DNA of 38,238 bases from Ruminococcus sp. CAG:254 (GCA_000433635.1 HF997910.1:16491-54728); one strand, 5' to 3'; numbered from the stretch's first letter, positions 8,095 to 17,180 are shown. The notes: a model not told the origin generated them from the letters alone. Translations and numbers: made by a program.

Positions 8095-9192
8095 TTATAC
8101 ATTAAAGCGGAACAGTACAATGTCACCATCCTGCATCACATAATCTTTTCCTTCGAGGCGAACAACGCCCTTTTCTTTTGCTGCTGCCATAGAGCCACCG
8201 CATGCCATGAAGTCATCGAATGAAACAACTTCTGCACGGATGAAGCCCTTTTCAAAGTCGGTGTGAATCTTTCCGGCTGCCTGCGGAGCTTTCGTGCCCT
8301 TGCGAATCGTCCATGCACGCACTTCCGGCTTTCCGGCAGTCAGATAAGAAATCAATCCGAGCAGGCTGTAACCCTCCCGAATGATACGGTTCAAGCCGGA
8401 TTCTTCCAAGCCCATTTCCGAGAGGAACATTTCCTTTTCGTCATCTTCCAAGTCGGAAATTTCTGCTTCGATTTTTGCACAAATCGGCAAAACGGCTGCG
8501 TGTTCTTCTGCTGCAATCTTGCAAACGGTCTGGTAATGCGGATGTTCTGCCAAATCGCCGGAGAAATCCTTTTCACAGAGGTTTGCTGCATAGATTACCG
8601 GCTTTGCGGAGAGCAGCGGTGTTTCTTTCAGCCATTCCTGTTCTTCTTCTGTCATGTCAAATGCACGGGCAGATTTTCCCTCTTCGAGGTGAGCCTTGAG
8701 CTGTTCCAGGAAGTCCAGCTGATTTTGCAGCTTTTTGTCCCCCTTGAGGGCTTTCTTTACACGGTCGATTCGGCGGTTCAACATATCCAAATCGGCAAAA
8801 ATCAATTCCAAATTGATGGTTTCAATATCTCTTGCCGGGTTGATGCTGCCGTCAACATGAACAATGTTGACATCTTCAAAGCAGCGGACAACGTGGACAA
8901 TCGCATCCACTTCCCGAATATCTCCAAGGAATTTATTGCCCAGACCTTCGCCCTTAGAAGCACCCTTTACCAGACCAGCGATGTCAACAAATTCGAGAGT
9001 TGCCGGGGTGAATTTATCCGGTTCATAGATTTTTGCCAGTTCATCCAGACGGCTGTCCGGTACTGAAACGATACCAACATTTTTTTCGATGGTGCAGAAT
9101 GGATAGTTTGCAGATTCTGCCCCTGCATTGGTCAATGCATTGAATAACGTACTTTTCCCGACATTGGGAAGTCCGACCATACCTAATTTCAT
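8095..9192 (-). CDS. ychF: YchF/OLA1 family redox-regulated ATPase
   Basis: A universally conserved Obg-related P-loop NTPase that prefers ATP and associates with ribosomes. The P-loop GLPNVGKS (residues 7-14), switch region DIAGLVKGASKGEGLGNKFL and the C-terminal TGS domain (about residues 280-365, beginning near YLTAGKPEVRAWT and ending ARCGG-like ACGGSMAAAKEKG, VRLEGKDYVMQDGDIVLFRFNV) are all present. Length 365 is typical. It is a single gene with its own promoter and terminator. Confidence 0.97.
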   Translation of the reverse strand: MKLGMVGLPNVGKSTLFNALTNAGAESANYPFCTIEKNVGIVSVPDSRLDELAKIYEPDKFTPATLEFVDIAGLVKGASKGEGLGNKFLGDIREVDAIVHVVRCFEDVNIVHVDGSINPARDIETINLELIFADLDMLNRRIDRVKKALKGDKKLQNQLDFLEQLKAHLEEGKSARAFDMTEEEQEWLKETPLLSAKPVIYAANLCEKDFSGDLAEHPHYQTVCKIAAEEHAAVLPICAKIEAEISDLEDDEKEMFLSEMGLEESGLNRIIREGYSLLGLISYLTAGKPEVRAWTIRKGTKAPQAAGKIHTDFEKGFIRAEVVSFDDFMACGGSMAAAKEKGVVRLEGKDYVMQDGDIVLFRFNV

Positions 9193-9268
9193 AACGATGT
9201 TCCCGTTCCTTTTTGATGAATTTCCGGCAGTGGGATTGCTTGAAGCTCCAACTGCTCACATACCGTAT

Positions 9269-9297
9269 ATTATATCGTAATTTTGGAATGCTGTCAA
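9269..9297 (-). promoter_or_regulatory. sigma-A-type promoter for ychF
   Basis: On the minus strand: TTGACA (9297-9292), 17-bp spacer, TATAAT (9274-9269). It gives a leader of about 70 nt before the ychF ATG. Confidence 0.85.
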
Positions 9298-9346
9298 CTG
9301 GCAAATCAAATGGATGTATGAAAAGAGCAGGAGAAAGCAAAATTCC

Positions 9347-9366
9347 GCCACAGGTGAACTGTGGGC
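9347..9366 (-). terminator. weak hairpin after the flippase gene
   Basis: CCACAG (9348-9353) pairs with CTGTGG (9359-9364) over a 5-nt loop, and a short T run follows on the minus strand. It is weak compared with other terminators here. Confidence 0.35.
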
Positions 9367-9371
9367 AAACC

Positions 9372-11012
9372 TTAAACCATTCGGAAGCAAAGCCCCTCTC
9401 GCAGGCGGTTCGCCGTTTTTTCCAGCAACAATAGTACAACCCCATACATCACGACTGCACTGCCAACGCTGCACAGCAGCATAACGGGCAACGGCATTGT
9501 TCGAGTTAGATTTCGGAACAGATACGCAGTCGTGATGCTCATTGTCGCTGCATAGCACAGTGGAAGAATGGGCTTTAATCCACGGAGGGACATCCCCAGC
9601 ATCCGACAGAGGGAGAAAAGCGTCATGCCGAACAGCAGAGCATAGCAAAGACTGGTTGACAGCCCAGCCCCCAAGAGGGAACACGCCGGAATTTGCAGGA
9701 AGAGGATGTTTCCCAACAGCTTGACGGCAACGCAGGGCAGCATATATTTGACGGGCAAATCTGCTCTGCCAATGCCCTGTAAAATGCTGAATAATGGCAT
9801 GGTAAAGCAGAGAAACACCATGCCCGGCAGCAGTGACCGCAGCGATTCCGCAGCAATGCGGCAAGCGGTTTCCTGTCCCGGATAGAGCAGCGTTAAGATA
9901 GAATCGGACAGACAAAACAATCCGCCAGCTGCTGGAAGTGCAATCAGTGCTGTTAAAAACAGAACAGATTGCAACTGTTTCTGGACAGCTTCTTTTTGTC
10001 CCTTTGCCCAAGATTGTGCAGCACACGGCAAAACAGATTTCCCAAACATATTGGTGACGGATGGCACTAAGTTGAATACCGTCAGAGCCATGCCGGAAAA
10101 TGCTCCGTAAACCAATGCCGGAAACGTGCTTTCTGCTGCAACTGCTCCGAACTTTTGAAAGAGTGCAGCTGCTTGTGTCTGCTGTAAATGGTCGAAACAT
10201 CGCATCATGGTGCACAAGTCAATCAGGGAAGTCAGATTTGTGACGAATGACCCCAATGCAACCGGCAGCATGATTTGAAACAGCGACCGCATGAGCGAGC
10301 CAATCGAGAGTGAAGCGGAGGAAGATGCAGCCTTTGGCAGCCCATCGCCGCCCAGATTGCGGAAAAAGAAATACAAGACGCCGCAGGCAGTGGAAAGCGT
10401 AACGCCCAGAACAGCAGCTGCCGCTGCAATGGGAAGAATCGGCGTGCCAGCTGGAAAATAGGCGAGTACCTGCGTTTCATGCGTAAAGACATAGTGACTG
10501 AACAGCAAACCACATGCCACTTTTGCGATGGACTCCACTGCCTGTGAAATGGCAGTCGGGTACATGTTGCAAAGCCCCTCATAATAGCCCCGTTCCACGG
10601 CTGCCAGACAACCAAAAAAGGCAGCTGGTGCCATCATCCGAATGGCATAGGCTGCGGAAGCATCCGCAGCCGTGGAACGGGCAAACGGCACTGCAAACAA
10701 CCAGATGAATCCGCTGAGCAGCAGCCCCACTCCAGCAAAGAGCAGGCGTGCAGTTCGGCGAATTTTCCGGACGTTCTGAATATGCCCTGCACCGTGTTCC
10801 TTTGCAACCAGAGAGGCGACCGCTGTAGAAAGTCCTGTGATGGAAAGGGCATAGATAGGCAGAAATAGCCCATAGGCACATCCAAAATATCCCATGCCAA
10901 CCCCGCCGAGCAGCATGGTCAGCGGAATTTTAAAGAGTGCTCCCAGAGCTTTCGTGATGAGAGCGGAGAGAAATAAGATAAAAGAACCTTTTAGAAATGT
11001 CTGTGTTTTCAA
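9372..11012 (-). CDS. polysaccharide/lipid flippase of the MATE-MurJ-SpoVB superfamily
   Basis: A 546-residue polytopic membrane protein with about 14 hydrophobic segments. Its N-terminus (KGSFILFLSALITKALGALFKIPLTMLLG) is typical of SpoVB/MurJ-like oligosaccharidyl-lipid flippases, which move lipid-linked sugars across the membrane for cell wall, spore cortex or polysaccharide synthesis. The exact substrate cannot be told. The start codon is TTG at 11012, supported by AAGGAG about 10 nt upstream. It is transcribed divergently from the aminotransferase gene. The last 30 residues are rich in charged residues and probably cytosolic. Confidence 0.87.
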   Translation of the reverse strand: MKTQTFLKGSFILFLSALITKALGALFKIPLTMLLGGVGMGYFGCAYGLFLPIYALSITGLSTAVASLVAKEHGAGHIQNVRKIRRTARLLFAGVGLLLSGFIWLFAVPFARSTAADASAAYAIRMMAPAAFFGCLAAVERGYYEGLCNMYPTAISQAVESIAKVACGLLFSHYVFTHETQVLAYFPAGTPILPIAAAAAVLGVTLSTACGVLYFFFRNLGGDGLPKAASSSASLSIGSLMRSLFQIMLPVALGSFVTNLTSLIDLCTMMRCFDHLQQTQAAALFQKFGAVAAESTFPALVYGAFSGMALTVFNLVPSVTNMFGKSVLPCAAQSWAKGQKEAVQKQLQSVLFLTALIALPAAGGLFCLSDSILTLLYPGQETACRIAAESLRSLLPGMVFLCFTMPLFSILQGIGRADLPVKYMLPCVAVKLLGNILFLQIPACSLLGAGLSTSLCYALLFGMTLFSLCRMLGMSLRGLKPILPLCYAATMSITTAYLFRNLTRTMPLPVMLLCSVGSAVVMYGVVLLLLEKTANRLREGLCFRMV

Positions 11013-11092
11013 AAAAAGTATCTCCTTTGCATGAAAACGGTGGCAGGAAATCCCTGTTCCGTGATTTTTTGTCGGTCTGCTTAAAAATTATG

Positions 11093-11121
11093 TTGCAGAA
11101 TCAGAAAATATGTGCTATAAT
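11093..11121 (+). promoter_or_regulatory. sigma-A-type promoter for the aminotransferase gene
   Basis: TTGCAG (11093-11098), 17-bp spacer, TATAAT (11116-11121), in the divergent intergenic region. Confidence 0.8.
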
Positions 11122-11195
11122 AATAAAATGCAGAATCTGCACACGGTGCAGATGGCTGCGATTCATTTTTTTCAAAGGAGAAAGGATGACTTTCG

Positions 11196-12392
11196 ATGCA
11201 ATTTCAATTCTCAAATGATGTCGCAAAATTACAGCCTTCTGCGATTCGGGAAATTTTAAAATTTACGAGTATGCCGGGGGTGATTTCGTTTGCAGCAGGG
11301 AACCCTGCTCCGGAAGCATTTCCAACCGAACTGATTGCGGATCTCTCCAGCAAGCTGCTGCGGGAACATCCGGTGCTGGCAATGCAGTACAGCATTACAG
11401 AGGGCTATCCGGAATTGCGGGAACAGCTCAAGCAGTGGATGACCGAAAAGCATTGCTTTTCCCCGGAAACCGATGACTTGATTATCACATCCGGTGCACA
11501 GCAGGCAAATGAACTTTCCTGTAAAGTGCTGCTGAATCCGGGCGATACCCTGATTTGTGAAGCTCCAAGCTTTATCGGTTCGCTGAATGCATTCCGTTCT
11601 TATGGGGTCAATCTGGTATCTGTTCCGCTCGAAGAAGATGGAATGGATTTAGCTGCACTGGAACACACCTTGCAAACCGAACCAAATTGCAAGCTGATTT
11701 ATATCATTCCGAATTTCCAGAACCCAACTGGACGGGTGACTTCGCTCGAAAAGAGAAAGGGCATTTACGAACTGGCTTGCAAGTATAACGTTGCCATTCT
11801 GGAAGATGACCCGTATGGCGAACTGAGAATTTCCGGCGAATCCGTTCCAAGCCTCAAAAGCATGGACACAGAGGGCAGAGTTCTGTATGCAGGTTCATTC
11901 TCGAAGATTTTAGCACCGGGTTTCCGGGTGGGCTATCTGAGTGCACCAAAGGAACTGGTACAAAAAGTCGTTGTCTGCAAGCAGGTTTCTGACGTTCATA
12001 CAAATATCTGGGCACAGATTATGTGTTCCGAATTTTTGAAGAATGTGGATTTGCAAGAACATCTGGAAGGACTGCGGAAGATTTATCGGCATAAATGCAC
12101 ACTGATGGCGGACACCATGGAAGCTTGCTTCTCGAAGAAAGTTGCATGGAAAAAGCCGGAAGGCGGTCTGTTTATCTGGTGTACACTGCCGGATGATTGC
12201 GATATGCCGGAATTTTGCAAGAAGGCAGTTTCAGAATATAAAATTGCGGTCGTACCAGGCAACGCATTCTTAGTAGACGAGTCCCAGCCGACCACTTCGT
12301 TCCGTCTGAATTTCTCCACACCGACCGATGAACAGATTGTCACCGGTATTACCATTCTCGGCAGAATGACAAAAGAACTGTTCTCGGAATAA
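11196..12392 (+). CDS. PLP-dependent class I/II aminotransferase
   Basis: A 398-residue fold-type I aminotransferase resembling the 2-aminoadipate/aromatic/branched-chain group (LysN-like, without a GntR DNA-binding domain). Visible features are FAAGNPAPEAFP, the cofactor-positioning ITSGAQQANEL, the substrate/PLP segment IPNFQNPTGR, the Asp-Tyr pair EDDPYGELR, the PLP lysine in GSFSKILAPGFRVGY, and the carboxylate-binding Arg in SFRLNFS. The donor-acceptor pair cannot be fixed from sequence. AAAGGAGAAAGG precedes the ATG. Confidence 0.9.
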   Translation: MQFQFSNDVAKLQPSAIREILKFTSMPGVISFAAGNPAPEAFPTELIADLSSKLLREHPVLAMQYSITEGYPELREQLKQWMTEKHCFSPETDDLIITSGAQQANELSCKVLLNPGDTLICEAPSFIGSLNAFRSYGVNLVSVPLEEDGMDLAALEHTLQTEPNCKLIYIIPNFQNPTGRVTSLEKRKGIYELACKYNVAILEDDPYGELRISGESVPSLKSMDTEGRVLYAGSFSKILAPGFRVGYLSAPKELVQKVVVCKQVSDVHTNIWAQIMCSEFLKNVDLQEHLEGLRKIYRHKCTLMADTMEACFSKKVAWKKPEGGLFIWCTLPDDCDMPEFCKKAVSEYKIAVVPGNAFLVDESQPTTSFRLNFSTPTDEQIVTGITILGRMTKELFSE

Positions 12393-12444
12393 ACTCTAAA
12401 AAAATTGACGTTCACCAACGCATATTAGAAAGGAATTTTGAACC

Positions 12445-12969
12445 ATGGCAACCACAAACCATTCTCCACTCGACCGTTATATGGTCACTGAAAAATACAT
12501 CGTAACAAGAGGCACAGCCCTGCATTTTCCGCCGAAGATTTTCGGAAAACTGGTCACCAGCAAAGACACCATCTATGGTGTTGTTGTCGATATGCCGATG
12601 AGCCCGACCCTGCTCGGCACATTGGTAATGTACATCAATGGTGCAGCAAACCTCTACTTCAACAATGGTGCAGAATACATCGGTGCTGCACAGAAGTACC
12701 AGACCGTTGCACAGCCGGCTCGGATTGCTGTTGCCAGTGCTCCAAGATTGCTGCCGGAAGCGGTTAAGACGACTGCAACCGACCTGCCGAATGCACAGCA
12801 TCACTATATTTATCTCATCAGCAAGAATGGTATCTATAAGAAGGATTTGCGTCTGGCAAACCTGCCGAACGAATCCAAGGAAACACAATCATTCTTCTAC
12901 CTGTATCAGCAGGTAATGGGTGCACTGCAGAACGCACAGGTAAAGGATCGTTCCAACGCTGGCAAGTAA
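12445..12969 (+). CDS. conserved-looking protein of unknown function
   Basis: A 174-residue protein without a signal peptide or clear membrane segment. It starts MATTNHSPLDRYM and ends in a basic tail. The central part is rich in small residues and has an NGAANLYFNNGAEYIGA segment, suggesting a compact alpha/beta domain. A good ribosome binding site (AAAGGAA) lies upstream. It sits 52 nt after the aminotransferase and 46 nt before trpS, so it could be part of one transcript. Codon use is strongly biased like the housekeeping genes, which argues that it is real and well expressed. I do not recognise the family. Confidence 0.75.
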   Translation: MATTNHSPLDRYMVTEKYIVTRGTALHFPPKIFGKLVTSKDTIYGVVVDMPMSPTLLGTLVMYINGAANLYFNNGAEYIGAAQKYQTVAQPARIAVASAPRLLPEAVKTTATDLPNAQHHYIYLISKNGIYKKDLRLANLPNESKETQSFFYLYQQVMGALQNAQVKDRSNAGK

Positions 12970-13015
12970 GCGAAGCATCCGCATGGAGTAAAATTTGAAA
13001 AAGAAGGTATCCACA

Positions 13016-14020
13016 ATGGAAGAAGGAAAAAAGAAGTTAATTTTCAGCGGCATTCAGCCGACTGGTACATTTACACTGGGCAACTATATTGGTGCGATCC
13101 GGAACTGGGGGCCATTGCAAGATGAATATCGCTGTGTATACAGTGTTGTTGATATGCATGCGATTACTGTTCGGCAAGATCCGGCAAAGCTGCGGCAGAA
13201 CACCTTGCAGGCATATGCATTGCTGCTGGCGTGCGGCATTGATTTGGAAAAGTCGATTCTGTTCATTCAGAGCCATGTCAGAACCCATGCAGAATTGAGC
13301 TGGATTTTAGGTTGTAATACCCAGTTTGGCGAACTGTCCAGAATGACCCAGTTCAAGGATAAGAGTGCCAAGCATGCCGATGATGTCAATGCAGGTCTGT
13401 TTACCTATCCGGTTTTGATGGCAGCTGATATTCTGGCATATAATGCCGATTTAGTGCCGGTTGGTGTTGACCAGAAGCAGCATTTGGAATTGACCAGAAA
13501 CATTGCACAGCGGTTCAATCAGCGGTATGGCGAATTCTTCACCCTGCCAGAACCGTATATTCCGCCGGTTGGTGCAAAGGTGATGTCTTTGCAAGAGCCA
13601 ACAAAGAAGATGTCCAAATCCGATGAAAACCCGAATGCTTGCATCTTGATTCTAGATGACCGAGATACGATTATCCGGAAGTTCAAGCGTGCCGTAACGG
13701 ATAGTGATAGCACGGTTCGTTATGCAGAGGGCAAGGACGGCATCAACAATTTGATGACGATTTATTCCAGCCTGACAGGCAAGGATTATGCTGCAATTGA
13801 ACAGGAATTTGCCGGCAAGGGCTACGGGGATTTCAAGATGGCTGTTGGAGAAACCGTTGCAGACCACTTGCAGCCGATTCAGGATGAATTTAAGAAGTTG
13901 TTTGCCGATAAGGCATATTTAAAGCAGTGTTACACCGACGGTGCAGCCAAGGCACTGGCATATTCGCAGAGAATTGTCAGCAAGGTTTATCACAAAGTCG
14001 GTTTTGTAGACGCTCGATAA
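13016..14020 (+). CDS. trpS: tryptophan-tRNA ligase
   Basis: Class Ic aminoacyl-tRNA synthetase that charges tRNA-Trp. The HIGH-equivalent is PTGTFTLGN (about residues 15-23), the KMSKS loop is intact (KKMSKSDENP), and the tryptophan-site segment GVDQKQHLELTRNIA is present. Length is 334 residues, as expected. ATG 13016 is preferred because AGAAGG (13002-13007) lies 8 nt upstream and the protein then begins just before the catalytic domain. An in-frame TTG at 12995 would add seven residues. Confidence 0.96.
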   Translation: MEEGKKKLIFSGIQPTGTFTLGNYIGAIRNWGPLQDEYRCVYSVVDMHAITVRQDPAKLRQNTLQAYALLLACGIDLEKSILFIQSHVRTHAELSWILGCNTQFGELSRMTQFKDKSAKHADDVNAGLFTYPVLMAADILAYNADLVPVGVDQKQHLELTRNIAQRFNQRYGEFFTLPEPYIPPVGAKVMSLQEPTKKMSKSDENPNACILILDDRDTIIRKFKRAVTDSDSTVRYAEGKDGINNLMTIYSSLTGKDYAAIEQEFAGKGYGDFKMAVGETVADHLQPIQDEFKKLFADKAYLKQCYTDGAAKALAYSQRIVSKVYHKVGFVDAR

Positions 14021-14031
14021 GGAGAAAGAAC

Positions 14032-14394
14032 ATGCAGGATTTGGTAACTGTTTTATCGAATGAAGATGGCATTCAAATTTCTTTGGATGTTCAGCAGGAT
14101 GCTGTGCTGCAAATCGGGGAAATGATGCAGGAAATTCAGGAAGAAGCATATATGAACGGGGAAAACTGGGCGGTTTTCTTTCAATATTATTTGGGAAAGT
14201 ATGCACCCAATCTATTGGAGGGGTTGGAATCGGATTCAGAAGCTGGTATGTATGTGGCTTATTATGATAAAGTAACCCCGGAGAATCATCGGAAAGCCAT
14301 GCAGCTTGCTGATTTGTTTAATGCATTATTGTCACATCCGGAACAGATTTATCAGATTCTGAGGACAACAGAAGACGAAATCGAATGGGATTAA
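14032..14394 (+). CDS. Imm51-like small protein
   Basis: A 120-residue acidic soluble protein, starting 11 nt after trpS behind GGAGAAAG. Its pattern resembles the Imm51 immunity-protein family: a helix with MNGENWAVFFQYYL, then a SDSEAGMYVAYY strand (compare the family's DPEAxMFxAY), then a C-terminal helix rich in acidic residues (LLSHPEQIYQILRTTEDEIEWD). Imm51 proteins are predicted to neutralise polymorphic toxins, but this gene has no toxin neighbour and sits among housekeeping genes. It may be an orphan immunity gene or a domesticated relative. The family call comes from pattern recognition and is moderate. Confidence 0.6.
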   Translation: MQDLVTVLSNEDGIQISLDVQQDAVLQIGEMMQEIQEEAYMNGENWAVFFQYYLGKYAPNLLEGLESDSEAGMYVAYYDKVTPENHRKAMQLADLFNALLSHPEQIYQILRTTEDEIEWD

Positions 14395-14415
14395 AAAATC
14401 TGGCTCGATTGGAAG

Positions 14416-14464
14416 AACAGGACAGCACGGCGACAGTTTCGTACTGTCCTGTTTGATTTTTTAC
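14416..14464 (+). terminator. intrinsic terminator before mazG
   Basis: 10-bp stem AACAGGACAG (14416-14425) / CTGTCCTGTT (14444-14453) with an 18-nt loop, followed by TGATTTTTT. It ends the trpS transcript. Confidence 0.8.
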
Positions 14465-14494
14465 AGAATCAATCGAAAGAGAGGAACAGAAATC

Positions 14495-15307
14495 ATGATG
14501 ACATATCCACAGAAAGAACGCTATGATATCAACGATTTAATCGAAGTTATTCGGATGTTGCGATTGCCGGATGGCTGCCCGTGGGACAAGGTACAGACCC
14601 ATGAATCCATCCGCATGAACTTCATTGAAGAGGTTTATGAAGTCATTGAAGCGATTGACAAGAACGATACTGCCTTGATGCGGGAAGAATTGGGCGATGT
14701 TTTAATGCAGGTGGTCTTTCATGCACAGATGGAACGGGAGCAGGGCAACTTTGATTTTGATGATGTTTGTGACGAAGTTTGCAGAAAGCTGATTATCCGC
14801 CATCCGCACGTATTCAGCAATGTGCAGGCAGGCAATACTGACGAAGCTGTGAATAGCTGGGAGCAGGTCAAACAGCAGACCAAGGGACAGACCACATACA
14901 CCGAAACACTGGAGAGCGTTGCCGTTTCTCTGCCGGCGTTGATGCGAGCACAGAAAGTCGGAAAACGGGCTGCAAAATCGGGATTTGATTTTGCAAATAC
15001 AGCGGATACCTTTGCAAAGTTGCAGTCAGAAGTGACCGAGTTGCAGGAAGCCATTCAGGCAAAGGATTCCGATGCAGCTGCGGAAGAACTGGGCGATTTG
15101 CTGTTTTCTTGTACGAATCTGGCGAGAGCGTTGGATGTCGATGCAGAAGAAACTTTGACCGCTGCAACGGAGAAATTTATTCGCCGTTTTGCAAAAGTGG
15201 AGCAGGCAGCAACCGCAGCAGGAAAGAAGATGAAAGATTGCTCGCCGGAAGAACTCGAAACATTCTGGCAGCAGGCGAAAGGAGCAAAGACCGATGCGAT
15301 TGGATAA
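14495..15307 (+). CDS. mazG: nucleoside triphosphate pyrophosphohydrolase MazG
   Basis: A 270-residue all-helical enzyme that hydrolyses NTPs and dNTPs to monophosphates and pyrophosphate, usually viewed as nucleotide-pool cleaning. The first MazG domain has the metal-binding EEVYEVIEAI and EELGDVLMQVVFHAQ pair. A second, more degenerate domain has SEVTELQEAI and AEELGDLLFSCTNLAR. The start is set at ATG 14495 (GAGG at 14481), the next codon also being ATG. It overlaps the downstream S4 gene by 14 nt, an arrangement common in clostridia. Confidence 0.94.
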   Translation: MMTYPQKERYDINDLIEVIRMLRLPDGCPWDKVQTHESIRMNFIEEVYEVIEAIDKNDTALMREELGDVLMQVVFHAQMEREQGNFDFDDVCDEVCRKLIIRHPHVFSNVQAGNTDEAVNSWEQVKQQTKGQTTYTETLESVAVSLPALMRAQKVGKRAAKSGFDFANTADTFAKLQSEVTELQEAIQAKDSDAAAEELGDLLFSCTNLARALDVDAEETLTAATEKFIRRFAKVEQAATAAGKKMKDCSPEELETFWQQAKGAKTDAIG

Positions 15308-15536
15308 ATATTTGAAAGTTTCCCGTCTGATTAAGCGGAGAACCGTTGCAAATGAAGCGTGTGATGCAGAAAAAGTGCTGGTAAATGGAAAGGTTGCCCG
15401 TGCATCGTATGATGTAAAAGTGGGCGATGTCATTGAAATCAACATGGGACAGAAGGCGTTGAAAGTAAAGGTGGAACAGGTTCTGGAACACGTGTTGAAA
15501 GATGACGCAGCCGGAATGTATATGGTTGTGGAATAA
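15294..15536 (+). CDS. rqcP: S4-domain RNA-binding protein, RqcP (YabO/Hsp15-like)
   Basis: An 80-residue protein that is essentially one S4 RNA-binding domain (MRLDKYLKVSRLIKRRTVANEACD, then VNGKVARASYDVKVGDVIEI). Members called RqcP in Bacillus bind stalled 50S subunits and support alanine tailing in ribosome-associated quality control. Its location directly after mazG, overlapping by 14 nt, matches the mazG-yabO order in Firmicutes. It is followed by a strong terminator. Confidence 0.9.
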   Translation: MRLDKYLKVSRLIKRRTVANEACDAEKVLVNGKVARASYDVKVGDVIEINMGQKALKVKVEQVLEHVLKDDAAGMYMVVE

Positions 15537-15561
15537 GACTTGCTGTACGTTTTAAAAGATG

Positions 15562-15599
15562 AAAAGCCGTTTGTTTTTTAGGAAACAAACGGCTTTTTG
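15562..15599 (+). terminator. intrinsic terminator after rqcP
   Basis: Perfect 15-bp stem 15562-15576 / 15583-15597 with a 6-nt loop, ending in a T run. Confidence 0.92.
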
Positions 15600-15634
15600 A
15601 TATAAAATGTTCACACTTTTTTTGTATTTTACAA

Positions 15635-15663
15635 TTGACGGAAAATGATATTTTTGTTATAAT
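15635..15663 (+). promoter_or_regulatory. sigma-A-type promoter for the dockerin-like protein
   Basis: TTGACG (15635-15640), 17-bp spacer, TATAAT (15658-15663). The ribosome binding site AGAAAGGG at 15701 precedes the ATG at 15718. Confidence 0.8.
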
Positions 15664-15717
15664 AAAAATAGATTTTTATTTTATGAAAAAGAAACAATTT
15701 AGAAAGGGTGTAGAAAC

Positions 15718-17115
15718 ATGAACAAGAAACGAATCGCTGCACTGGTATTGAGTGCTGCAATGGCAACTTCTGGTCTGGGAATCTCTGCACAGGCGAAAAC
15801 GTTATCGGAACAAGTGAAAACGCCAAAAACCGTTCTGGTTGGAGATTGCAATCAGGATGGAACGGTTGACTTGTCCGATCTGGTTTCCATGCAGCTGTAT
15901 TTGCTGCGACAAAAAACAGTCGGAGAGATGCCGGAAGAACAATCTGCATGGGATCTGAATTTAGATGCACAGGTGAACATTGTTGACCTCTGCCTTTTAA
16001 AACAGATACTGTTGCAGCAAAAGCAGGTTACACAGCAGTATCGCACGGATATTCTGTCCACATCGTCTGCCGGAGTCGTGCCGCCGGAAGTGGAGATTCA
16101 TTCTGTGGAGGAACTGACCGCTTATCTGACCCCATACACCACGGAATCAGAACGGGAAACGTTCTGTGAACGATACGATGCCGATTTTTTTGCGGAGTCT
16201 GTTTTGCTGTTGAAACCGATGGGAAAAACAATGAAGGCATATGCCTGTCAGGTTACAGGTGCAGATGCAAAAACCTTGCAGGTTTCCTATGGTTGTATCT
16301 GGGAAAAAGAAAAACCAACGGGAATCCAGCAATTTGCATGGATGCAGGTGGCAATTCCAAAGATGCAGGATCATGAACAAGTCGTATGGCAATCTGTCAC
16401 GCCGGAGGTCACTTTGAATTGGTGTGCCGTTACCGGAAATGATGCTTTTTCTGATGGGTCAGAAACTCGTATTGATTCCACAGAGGAACTGCAAACCTAT
16501 TTAGAAACGATTTTACAGCCGGATGAGATACCGGAATATTTACAGCAATATGACGATGCTTTTTTTGCGGAATCCACCTTGGTGGTTCATTCGTTCCAAT
16601 TGCGAAATGCAGCACCATTGGAATATACGGCAATTCAAAAGAATCAGGCTTTGGCAATTCTGCTCTCTTATCAGCAGGCAGGCGGAAAACAGCTGACCAA
16701 TTATCTGGCATTTGCTGCGGTTCGACGGGCAGAGCTTTCAGAAATATCAAATGTAGGATTCTTAGCATTTGGGGGAACATCGGAAGATGATGCAGACTGG
16801 CTGTATTATGATGCCCCCGACCAGAAACACAGTCTTGTTGTTTTACAGAACTCGGATTTGTTCAGCGGAACGGTTTCTGTTTATCGCTGCGATGCAGATG
16901 GCGTTGAAAAAACATTGATTGGAAGTGGCGGAACAGATGATGGATACCAGCCATTTACAAAATATGGCACTTGGAGCGAAGATGCAGATGGAAATGCAGT
17001 CTATTCCAACGGGGTTTCCTATTGGATTACCTGGAAAGATGCCGAGGCAGTTGTAACTTATCATACCATCAGTGACGACAATAATACTTGTGATACGGTT
17101 GTTGTGCCATATTGA
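15718..17115 (+). CDS. secreted protein with N-terminal dockerin-like module and duplicated domain
   Basis: A 465-residue exported protein with a signal peptide (about residues 1-26, ending ISAQA). Residues 41-100 form a type I dockerin-like pair of calcium loops: D-C-N-Q-D-G-T-V-D-L-S-D followed by MQLYLL, and D-L-N-L-D-A-Q-V-N-I-V-D followed by LKQILL. The second loop has Ala for the usual Gly. Dockerins bind cohesins in cellulosomes and are usually C-terminal; here the module is N-terminal. Two related segments follow: residues about 127-228 (IHSVEELTAYL ... YDADFFAES) and about 252-341 (IDSTEELQTYL ... YDDAFFAES). A distinct C-terminal region follows. No catalytic family is recognised. 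It is monocistronic, with its own promoter and a bidirectional terminator. Confidence 0.82.
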   Translation: MNKKRIAALVLSAAMATSGLGISAQAKTLSEQVKTPKTVLVGDCNQDGTVDLSDLVSMQLYLLRQKTVGEMPEEQSAWDLNLDAQVNIVDLCLLKQILLQQKQVTQQYRTDILSTSSAGVVPPEVEIHSVEELTAYLTPYTTESERETFCERYDADFFAESVLLLKPMGKTMKAYACQVTGADAKTLQVSYGCIWEKEKPTGIQQFAWMQVAIPKMQDHEQVVWQSVTPEVTLNWCAVTGNDAFSDGSETRIDSTEELQTYLETILQPDEIPEYLQQYDDAFFAESTLVVHSFQLRNAAPLEYTAIQKNQALAILLSYQQAGGKQLTNYLAFAAVRRAELSEISNVGFLAFGGTSEDDADWLYYDAPDQKHSLVVLQNSDLFSGTVSVYRCDADGVEKTLIGSGGTDDGYQPFTKYGTWSEDADGNAVYSNGVSYWITWKDAEAVVTYHTISDDNNTCDTVVVPY

Positions 17116-17137
17116 GCAAATTTTTGATGGAAAACAA

Positions 17138-17180
17138 AACAGCGTCTGTTCCTTTTTCGGGAGCAGACGCTGTTCTATTT
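17138..17180. terminator. bidirectional terminator between convergent genes
   Basis: 11-bp stem AACAGCGTCTG (17138-17148) / CAGACGCTGTT (17164-17174), with T-rich sequence following on both strands. Confidence 0.85.
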
